Shown: positions 6,582-10,765 of the stretch, piece after piece
Position numbering within the stretch: the stretch's first letter is position 1
Layout of the letters: each line of letters opens with the position of its first letter
Assembly (NCBI GenBank): GCA_038233815.1
Contig: JBBSVE010000104.1
Coordinates: 1-10,765, forward strand
Length of the DNA stretch: 10,765 bases
From: JBBSVE01 sp038233815
GTDB taxonomy: Bacteria > Pseudomonadota > Alphaproteobacteria > Rhodobacterales > Rhodobacteraceae
Direction: 5' to 3'
The notes under the pieces: generated by a model
Seen by the model: the letters and a program-made list of their open reading frames with translations, nothing else
The model's database searches: none
Told to the model about the DNA's origin: nothing
Made by a program: the position numbers and the translations under genes

Positions 6582-7985
6582 TCAGACCGCGAGCTCCCCC
6601 GCGGGTGACAGCAAGAGCTGTCCCAGACGCGCGCAAGCCGCACCGATCACTGCCGCACTGTGGTTGCCCGGCAGCGCCAGACGAACCGCGTTCGGCGCGC
6701 GGCCATGAACCAGCGCGAACTCGTCCGCCGTGCGCACCAGCACGCCCGCATCCTCGGCCATCCGCGCGAACCCGGCCGCGCGCCAGCCCGACGGCAGCGG
6801 CAGCCAGACGAAGGGCAGCCCCTCCTGCCAGCAAAGCCCGTGCGGCCCCAGCGCCTCCACCACCGCCGCGAGCCGGTCCGCGAAGGCCACGTTGACGTCC
6901 CGGCGCAGGCTCTCGGCACGGCCGGAGCGCAGGAGTTCGAGGCAGAGGTCCGACACCGGGCGCGCGAGGGCGAAGATGCCGTGCTGTGCCGTGAGGCGTC
7001 CGGCCCGGCCCATACCCTCCGGGCAGATCACATAACCCAGACGCAGGGACGCAGAGATCATCTTGGAAAGCGAGCCCACAGACCAGACCCGCTCCGGGGC
7101 CAGTGCCCGCAGCGCGGGCTCGGCGCTCGCGGCGGTGGTGTAGCAGTCGTCCTCCACCACTTGCAGGTCGAAGGCGCGCGCGATGCCCGCGACCGCCGCC
7201 CGCCTTGCCGGTCCCATCCGCGCGGCGGTGGGGTTCTGCGCCTCGGTCGTGAGGCACAGGATCTGCGGACGATGCTTGCGACACGCGGCCTCCAGCGCGT
7301 TGGGGAGGATGCCCTCGTCGTCCATCTCCACCCCCACGACCTCGGCCCGGCTCAGCTTGGCGGCATGGCGAAAGCCTGCATAGGCGAGATCCTCCAGCAG
7401 CACCACAGGACGGTCGCCGCGCAGGCAGCACTGGAAGACGAGGTTCACCGCATGCTGCCCACCGTAGGTGAGCGCCATGTCATCGGCCGAGACCGGACCC
7501 AGTGCGCGCCCCGCGACCCAATCCACCAATGCCGCACGCAAGGGACGTTCCGCATCCTGCCGTGGATAGTCGAGCCAGTCCGACAGCATCGTCGGACGCA
7601 GCACCTCATAGGCATCGGCGAAAGCCTGCCCCTGCCCCACCTCCGGCAACCGCGGAGAGCGCATGTCAATCCGCCCGTCGAGCATCGCGGGGTCCGTCTC
7701 CCGGTAGAAGCTCTGCTTGGGGCCGAAGCGGGGTGCGGCCTCGGCCACAAAGGTGCCGCGCCCGACGGTCGCGGCCAAAAGCCCCTCCTGCGTGGCCAGC
7801 TGATAGGCGCGCGACACAGTGCCGGGCGTAATCTTCAGCGTCCACGCCAGATCACGGACCGTGGGAAGCTGGTCGCCCGGAGCCAGCACCCCGCCACGGA
7901 CCTGATCGCGCAGGTCCTGGACGAGCGCCAGATACTTCGGCCCCTGGTATTGTGCCAAGTTCGGCATCCAAGTTGTGTGGGTCAC
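6582..7985 (-). CDS. MocR-type transcriptional regulator (GntR HTH + aminotransferase-like domain)
   Basis: A 467-residue PLP-dependent regulator. A GntR-type winged helix-turn-helix occupies about residues 17-80 (PGDQLPTVRDLAWTLKITPG, then GTFV). A fold-type I aminotransferase-like domain follows from about 105. PLP-site residues are present: Asn251 (QNPT), Asp279 and Tyr282 (EDDCY), the Schiff-base Lys308 (SLSKM), and Arg435 (VRLAL) as the likely carboxylate-binding arginine. Such proteins bind PLP and sense amines, amino acids or vitamin B6 status; the effector here is unknown. The start is GTG 7985, with AGAGG (7992-7996) 6 nt upstream; ATG 7967 has no SD. It is divergent from the DUF1127 gene, and repeats and a promoter in the shared region suggest autoregulation and control of that neighbour. 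Confidence 0.93.
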   Translation of the reverse strand: MTHTTWMPNLAQYQGPKYLALVQDLRDQVRGGVLAPGDQLPTVRDLAWTLKITPGTVSRAYQLATQEGLLAATVGRGTFVAEAAPRFGPKQSFYRETDPAMLDGRIDMRSPRLPEVGQGQAFADAYEVLRPTMLSDWLDYPRQDAERPLRAALVDWVAGRALGPVSADDMALTYGGQHAVNLVFQCCLRGDRPVVLLEDLAYAGFRHAAKLSRAEVVGVEMDDEGILPNALEAACRKHRPQILCLTTEAQNPTAARMGPARRAAVAGIARAFDLQVVEDDCYTTAASAEPALRALAPERVWSVGSLSKMISASLRLGYVICPEGMGRAGRLTAQHGIFALARPVSDLCLELLRSGRAESLRRDVNVAFADRLAAVVEALGPHGLCWQEGLPFVWLPLPSGWRAAGFARMAEDAGVLVRTADEFALVHGRAPNAVRLALPGNHSAAVIGAACARLGQLLLSPAGELAV

Positions 7986-7991
7986 AAGAAA

Positions 7992-7996
7992 CCTCT
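7992..7996 (-). promoter_or_regulatory. Shine-Dalgarno supporting the GTG start of the MocR-type gene
   Basis: AGAGG on the minus strand with 6-nt spacing to GTG 7985. The downstream in-frame ATG (7967) has no comparable site. Confidence 0.65.
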
Positions 7997-8011
7997 GGCA
8001 AATCTCTCGGA

Positions 8012-8040
8012 ATATTGTATCAGTATTGTGTGACAGTCAA
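8012..8040 (-). promoter_or_regulatory. Predicted sigma-70-type promoter of the MocR-type gene
   Basis: On the minus strand a -35 TTGACT (8040-8035) is followed after 17 nt by CAATAT (8017-8012), or after 15 nt by TACAAT (8019-8014). Transcription would begin near 8005, giving a leader of about 20 nt before GTG 7985. The -10 and spacer overlap the tandem repeats, as expected for an autoregulated gene. Confidence 0.5.
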
Positions 8041-8052
8041 TACATTGTCTCG
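8013..8052. repeat. Tandem and inverted repeats in the divergent intergenic region (putative MocR operator)
   Basis: Two adjacent 11-nt units, TATTGTATCAG (8013-8023) and TATTGTGTGAC (8024-8034), match at 8 of 11 positions and sit one helical turn apart. A third, looser copy ATTGTCTCG lies at 8044-8052. GTATTG (8023-8028) and CAATAC (8038-8043) form a perfect 6-nt inverted repeat around the second unit. MocR regulators studied elsewhere (e.g. TauR, GabR) bind direct repeats in or near divergent promoters. That this protein binds here is inference from position. Confidence 0.5.
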
Positions 8053-8063
8053 CAACAAACCAA

Positions 8064-8068
8064 AGAGG
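8064..8068 (+). promoter_or_regulatory. Shine-Dalgarno of the DUF1127 gene
   Basis: AGAGG, 6 nt before ATG 8075. The same frame is open upstream, but no earlier start has such a site and earlier starts would run through the MocR promoter region. Confidence 0.7.
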
Positions 8069-8074
8069 TTCGCC

Positions 8075-8293
8075 ATGTCCCCCCGCCACGCTTCCGCCGT
8101 TCTGGTCTCGCCGCGCACGCTGCCGCCGATTGCCTCGGTGGTGCTTGGGTTCGGTGGGCAGGTCCTGCGCTGGCAGAACCGCCGCGCCTCGCGCCGCGCC
8201 CTGTCGCAGCTCGACGCGCACATGTTGCGCGATATCGGCGTTGGGTCCGAGGTCGCGATGAAGGAAGCCGGAAAGCCGTTCTGGCGGGTCTGA
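8075..8293 (+). CDS. DUF1127 (YjiS-like) small basic protein
   Basis: A 72-residue protein with the DUF1127 signature at its C-terminus: arginine-rich RRASRRALSQLDAHMLRDIGV (about 36-56) and the terminal KPFWRV. The N-terminal half is mildly hydrophobic (LPPIASVVLGFGG) and variable, as usual. Studied alphaproteobacterial DUF1127 proteins include CcaF1 of Rhodobacter sphaeroides, an RNA-binding protein affecting RNA turnover, and Agrobacterium members affecting phosphate and carbon physiology. The role of this copy is unknown. ATG 8075 is fixed by the SD at 8064-8068. It is transcribed divergently from the MocR-type gene and ends just before a strong terminator, so it is probably monocistronic and a candidate target of that regulator. 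Confidence 0.9.
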   Translation: MSPRHASAVLVSPRTLPPIASVVLGFGGQVLRWQNRRASRRALSQLDAHMLRDIGVGSEVAMKEAGKPFWRV

Positions 8294-8317
8294 CGCCGGT
8301 ATCGGATCGATGACATG

Positions 8318-8347
8318 AAAAAGGCCCGCATCGCGCGGGCCTTTCTT
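8318..8347. terminator. Bidirectional Rho-independent terminator
   Basis: AAAGGCCCGC (8320-8329) and GCGGGCCTTT (8335-8344) form a perfect 10-bp stem with loop ATCGC. The + strand continues TTTCTT, ending the DUF1127 transcript. The - strand reads GCGGGCC followed by TTTTT, ending the rplM-rpsI transcript. It lies exactly between the two convergent units. Confidence 0.9.
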
Positions 8348-8364
8348 CGTATCCGGCGTAGAGG

Positions 8365-8853
8365 TCAGCGCTTGGAGAACTGGAAACTCTTGCGCGCCTT
8401 GGCCTTACCGTATTTCTTCCGCTCGACCACGCGGCTGTCGCGCGTCAGGAAACCGGCGGCCTTGAGCGCAGCGCGCAGCGACGGCTCATAGAGTTGCAGC
8501 GCCTTCGACACACCGTGCTTCACTGCACCGGCCTGACCCGAAAGTCCGCCGCCCGCGACCGTCGCCATCACGTCGAACTGGCCCTCGACGCCCGCCACGG
8601 TGAAGGGCTGGCGCAGGATCATCTGCAGCACGGGGCGCGCGAAATATTCCGCCATCGTCTTGCCGTTGACCACGACCTTGCCCGAACCCGGCTTGATCCA
8701 GACGCGGGCGACCGCGTCCTTGCGCTTGCCGGTCGCATAGGCGCGGCCCTGCTTGTCGCGCATCGGTTCGCGCACGATAGCCGCCTGAACCTGTGCCGCC
8801 GGCGTGTCGCCCACGGCATCCTTCAGATCGTCGAGTGTCTTGATGTCGGCCAT
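8365..8853 (-). CDS. rpsI: 30S ribosomal protein S9
   Basis: Small-subunit ribosomal protein bS9/uS9; its C-terminal tail reaches the P site. Seen: the S9 core ATGKRKDAVARVWIKPGSGK (40-59), the signature GGGLSGQAGAVKHGVSKAL (101-119), and the classic basic C-terminus KKYGKAKARKSFQFSKR. The N-terminal extension of about 35 residues is normal for alphaproteobacteria. Two starts compete. ATG 8859 overlaps the rplM stop as ATGA but is only 3 nt from the GGAG. ATG 8853 (MADIKTL) has 9-nt spacing and the more typical N-terminus, so I chose 8853 (162 residues). It is the second gene of the conserved rplM-rpsI operon. Confidence 0.97.
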   Translation of the reverse strand: MADIKTLDDLKDAVGDTPAAQVQAAIVREPMRDKQGRAYATGKRKDAVARVWIKPGSGKVVVNGKTMAEYFARPVLQMILRQPFTVAGVEGQFDVMATVAGGGLSGQAGAVKHGVSKALQLYEPSLRAALKAAGFLTRDSRVVERKKYGKAKARKSFQFSKR

Positions 8854-8855
8854 GC

Positions 8856-9320
8856 TCATGCGCTCCGGGTGTTCTTGGGGTTCATCGACGCCACGTCGAG
8901 AACGGACGGCTGCTGGGCCTCATGCGGATGCTCGGCCCCGGCATAGACGCGCAGGTTGGTCATCTGCTGCGCGCCGAGGCTGTTCCGCGTGATCATCCGC
9001 TCCACTGCCTTCACGACCACGCGCTCGGGGTGCTTGCCCTCGAGAACCTGCTCCGCCGTGCGGAACTTGATCCCGCCGGGATGGCCGGTGTGCCAGTAGT
9101 AGCGCTTGTCGGCGCGCTTGTTGCCGGTCATCTGGATCTTCTCGGCGTTGATCACGATGACATTGTCGCCCATGTCCATGTGCGGCGTGAACGTCGGCTT
9201 GTCCTTGCCGCGCAGGATCTTGGCCACGATGGTGGCGAGACGGCCCAGAACGATGCCTTCGGCATCGATCAGGATCCACTTCTTCGTGATGTCCGCTGGT
9301 GTCGCGGTAAAGGTCTTCAT
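8856..9320 (-). CDS. rplM: 50S ribosomal protein L13
   Basis: Large-subunit protein uL13, an early assembly protein that binds 23S rRNA. The 154-residue length fits the bacterial family. Seen: WILIDAEGIVLGRLAT (15-30), GDNVIVINAEKI (51-62), TGNKRADKRYYWHTGHPGG (65-83), and the C-terminal signature AVERMITRNSLGAQQMTNLRVYAGAEHPH (105-133). ATG 9320 is the family start. Upstream is CGGGGC, which may act as a weak SD and also lies in a potential hairpin. rplM is first in the operon and its stop overlaps the start region of rpsI. The leader of about 50 nt has features that could support feedback control. Confidence 0.97.
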   Translation of the reverse strand: MKTFTATPADITKKWILIDAEGIVLGRLATIVAKILRGKDKPTFTPHMDMGDNVIVINAEKIQMTGNKRADKRYYWHTGHPGGIKFRTAEQVLEGKHPERVVVKAVERMITRNSLGAQQMTNLRVYAGAEHPHEAQQPSVLDVASMNPKNTRSA

Positions 9321-9325
9321 GCTCG

Positions 9326-9360
9326 GCCCCGTAAGGTTGGGCGGGGCACGCGCGGCCCCG
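9326..9360 (-). promoter_or_regulatory. rplM leader with two mutually exclusive hairpins
   Basis: Reading the rplM mRNA: CGGGGC (9360-9355), 7 nt, GCCCCG (9347-9342), 10 nt, CGGGGC (9331-9326), then 5 nt to AUG. The middle segment can pair with either flanking copy, giving alternative 6-bp GC stems. The second stem would cover the region just before the start codon. This is the geometry of a translational switch, but the stems are short and GC-rich, so the regulatory role is inference. Confidence 0.4.
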
Positions 9361-9376
9361 GTTCGACGGATAGCGC

Positions 9377-9405
9377 TGTATCGGGCATGCGGGGCACCGC
9401 GTCAA
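9377..9405 (-). promoter_or_regulatory. Predicted proximal promoter of rplM-rpsI
   Basis: -35 TTGACG (9405-9400), 17-nt spacer, -10 GATACA (9382-9377) on the minus strand. The -35 is good and the -10 mediocre. Transcription would begin near 9370, leaving a leader of about 50 nt. Confidence 0.45.
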
Positions 9406-9420
9406 GGGATCGAAACGCTG

Positions 9421-9449
9421 ATTAGGTAATGCAAAACAGTGCGTTACAA
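9421..9449 (-). promoter_or_regulatory. Possible distal rplM promoter containing a dyad
   Basis: TTGTAA (9449-9444), 17-nt spacer, CCTAAT (9426-9421) on the minus strand. Inside it, GTAATGCA (9426-9433) and TGCGTTAC (9440-9447) form an inverted repeat with 7 of 8 complementary positions around AAACAG, placed like a repressor site. Both the promoter and the operator are weak predictions. Confidence 0.3.
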
Positions 9450-9453
9450 TTAC

Positions 9454-9467
9454 GGTATCCAGATACC
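9454..9467. repeat. Short perfect palindrome between sseB-like gene and rplM
   Basis: GGTATC and GATACC flank a CA centre, 6 nt before the stop of the SseB-family gene in genome order. The loop is too small for a good RNA hairpin and no T-run follows, so a protein-binding site is more likely than a terminator; chance is possible. Confidence 0.3.
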
Positions 9468-9472
9468 CCAAA

Positions 9473-10273
9473 TCAACGCAGCTTCGGGGGCTGGTTAGGA
9501 TCGCTGCCCGGGGCTGACCGGCCCGGACCCGGCGTGTCCTCCGCACGCGCCAGATCGAACCGCAGTGCCACCCGCGCCATGGCAACTGTAGCACTCCCGC
9601 CCGAGGCAAGGAACGTCACGTCAAGCTCCCCTGCATCGAGGCCGGAAAAGGTCAGCGCCTCGGACGCCGCCCGGGCCAGGGCCGCCTCCGCCCCGTCCAC
9701 CGCGTCGAGAAAGGCGAGCATATGGCCGCGCCTCCCGTCCGCATACTGAACCTCCGACAGCAGCGCCCCCGATGCCAACCCATGCGCCCGCCCGAGTTTC
9801 GCGTCGAGCGCGCCCAGCAGCGCTTCGGGCAGGCCGGTCGGGCGCGAGAATGTCTGCGGTCGCGCTTCGGTCGTCTCCGGGCTGCGGTCCAGCAGCGTCG
9901 CGAGCCACCCCAGAGCGTCGGACGACACGAGGAACGCGCTGTCGGCCACGCCGAGATTGATCCCGAGCGCCGCCCCCTGCCCCGCCAGTTGCGCCGCAAT
10001 TACGCGCCCCGGCAGTTCGGCGTAGGCCACGACGCCACCCGCCGCGTCGGCGAGCCGCTCTTCGCGGTCGAAGGCCAGCACCAGCGGGCCGTCCTCGGTC
10101 TGAAACACCCGCGGGCGCAGCGCCCCGCCTTTCGGCTCCGCCTCCAGCAGCAGGAACAGCATCCCATCGGCGAGCCTCGCGTAATAGCGCAGCCGTGCGG
10201 CGTCGTCTCCGGGGTCGGCGTCCATCGCCGTAAAGGCGCGGTCGAGGTCGGTTGGGGCATCGTCGTCGCTCAT
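9473..10273 (-). CDS. SseB-family protein of unknown role
   Basis: A 266-residue cytoplasmic protein (no signal peptide or membrane span) with an SseB-type N-terminal domain. Seen: LDRAFTAMDADPGDDAARLR (10-29), YYARLADGMLFLLLEAE (30-46), RPRVFQTEDGPLVLAFDREERLA (53-75), and YAELPGRVIAAQLAGQGAALGINLGV (84-109). The C-terminal half (about 145-240) is less conserved, and the tail (245-266) is Pro/Gly-rich and probably disordered. The frame is open to 10321, but ATG 10273 (MSDDDAPTD) has AAGGG at 7-nt spacing and fits the family start. SseB-family proteins in Rhodobacterales have no firm function; the name comes from an enhancer of serine sensitivity in E. coli. It lies upstream of rplM on the same strand, with 152 nt between, and is divergent from the ATPase gene at 10418. 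Confidence 0.85.
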   Translation of the reverse strand: MSDDDAPTDLDRAFTAMDADPGDDAARLRYYARLADGMLFLLLEAEPKGGALRPRVFQTEDGPLVLAFDREERLADAAGGVVAYAELPGRVIAAQLAGQGAALGINLGVADSAFLVSSDALGWLATLLDRSPETTEARPQTFSRPTGLPEALLGALDAKLGRAHGLASGALLSEVQYADGRRGHMLAFLDAVDGAEAALARAASEALTFSGLDAGELDVTFLASGGSATVAMARVALRFDLARAEDTPGPGRSAPGSDPNQPPKLR

Positions 10274-10417
10274 CGGTCGGCCCTTGTCCTCTTCCCGCCC
10301 GCCGCGATGCGCTTTGCACACGGCGGCATGCCTCTGATATGGCTTGTCGAAGCGTTAACCGAAAGAGAGTATCCCTGATCCGGCCGGGGGTGAAGGTGCT
10401 GGGGATGGCGGGGCCCG

Positions 10418-10765
10418 ATGATCGCGTTCGAGAATGTGTCGAAGAGCTTCTGGACCGGGCAAAGCCGGAAGATCATTCTCGACCGTGCCTCCGTCACGGT
10501 GGATTTAGGCAATTCGCTGGGCATCCTCGCCCCGAACGGCGCGGGCAAGACCACGATCATCAACATGATGGCAGGGCTGGAAAAACCGGACGAGGGGCGC
10601 GTCATACGGACCTCGCGCATCTCCTTTCCGCTTGGCTTCATGGGCGGCGTCGTGAACCGCCACACCGGGACCGAAAACGCGCGCTACATCGCCCGACTCT
10701 ACGGCCTCGACCCCGATTATGTGGAAAGTTTCTGCCGCTGGATGTGCGGGATCGACGAGTATTTC
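10418..10765 (+). CDS. Capsular polysaccharide export ABC ATPase, KpsT/BexA type (3' end outside window)
   Basis: First 116 codons of an ATP-binding protein that powers export of capsule-type polysaccharide across the inner membrane. Seen: MIAFENVSKSFWTG (1-14), a Walker A-type loop APNGAGKTT (39-47), and the family-typical stretch RISFPLGFMGGV (69-80) and ENARYIARLYGLDPDYVE (86-103), which closely recalls BexA/KpsT. The first Gly of the usual GxxGxGK[ST] loop is Ala here. The signature motif, Walker B and switch His lie beyond the window. ATG 10418 is the first in-frame start that fits; the upstream sequence is G-rich with only a weak SD. The gene continues past the last base with no stop. 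It is divergent from the sseB-like gene across 144 nt, where I see no convincing promoter. Confidence 0.88.
   Translation, partial: MIAFENVSKSFWTGQSRKIILDRASVTVDLGNSLGILAPNGAGKTTIINMMAGLEKPDEGRVIRTSRISFPLGFMGGVVNRHTGTENARYIARLYGLDPDYVESFCRWMCGIDEYF

Noticed and set aside
6660..8033. Long plus-strand frame (457 aa) opposite the MocR-type gene
   Set aside because: It is antisense to a gene with a complete HTH and PLP site; its sequence is Arg/His/Gln-rich with no domain, and it would run through the divergent promoter region.
10274..10417. Promoters for the divergent sseB-like and KpsT-like genes (e.g. TTGTCG at 10344 with GAGTAT 17 nt later)
   Set aside because: The -10 candidates match the consensus poorly on both strands; reported only as uncertain.
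10270..10665. Minus-strand frame (131 aa) opposite the KpsT-like gene
   Set aside because: The plus strand encodes a clear ABC ATPase here; the minus frame has no family resemblance and overlaps the sseB-like start.
1..10765. CRISPR arrays, tRNA/rRNA genes, insertion sequences, prophage or toxin-antitoxin genes
   Set aside because: No regularly spaced repeats, transposase or integrase motifs, tRNA-like cloverleaf or paired small toxin/antitoxin frames were seen; DUF1127 and the 84-residue gene do not resemble toxin-antitoxin pairs.

Overview
The window looks like a chromosomal segment of a high-GC alphaproteobacterium, most likely a Rhodobacterales (Roseobacter/Rhodobacter-type) organism. 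This rests on the GC-rich codon use, the alphaproteobacterial style of the L13/S9, MetA, PPK2 class I, SseB-family and DUF1127 proteins, and a KpsT/BexA-type ATPase resembling those of marine Rhodobacterales. It is an inference from protein style; no 16S or tRNA gene is present.

Layout. Positions 1-3315 (+) hold four co-directional, tightly spaced genes: the 3' part of metA (methionine biosynthesis, with the Glu typical of the acetyl-CoA-using form), a lipoprotein-like alpha/beta hydrolase starting inside the end of metA, a class I-like polyphosphate kinase 2, and a TetR/WHG-domain regulator whose start overlaps the ppk2 stop. Positions 3320-6119 (-) hold a complete membrane and ATPase core of a PotABC-like (spermidine/putrescine family) ABC importer, in the order permease-permease-ATPase with 4-nt overlaps and no substrate-binding protein in view. 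A small unrecognised gene (6217-6471, -) lies upstream of it.

Positions 6582-8293 hold a divergent pair: a MocR-type GntR/aminotransferase regulator (-) and a 72-residue DUF1127 protein (+). They share an 89-bp intergenic region with an 11-bp tandem repeat, an inverted repeat and a good -35/-10 pair for the regulator. A perfect 10-bp-stem bidirectional terminator (8318-8347) separates DUF1127 from the convergent ribosomal protein operon rplM-rpsI (8365-9320, -).

The rplM upstream region is unusually structured: two possible promoters, an 8-nt-arm dyad, a short palindrome, and a leader in which one GC-rich segment can pair with either of two identical partners, one of them next to the start codon. 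An SseB-family gene (9473-10273, -) and, divergently, the first 116 codons of a capsule-polysaccharide export ATPase (10418 onward, +) close the window.

Most of the window is housekeeping or common accessory material. No CRISPR array, IS element, prophage, toxin-antitoxin module or obvious defence system was found. The parts most worth a second look are regulatory: the MocR/DUF1127 intergenic region, the rplM leader, and the unrecognised small gene.
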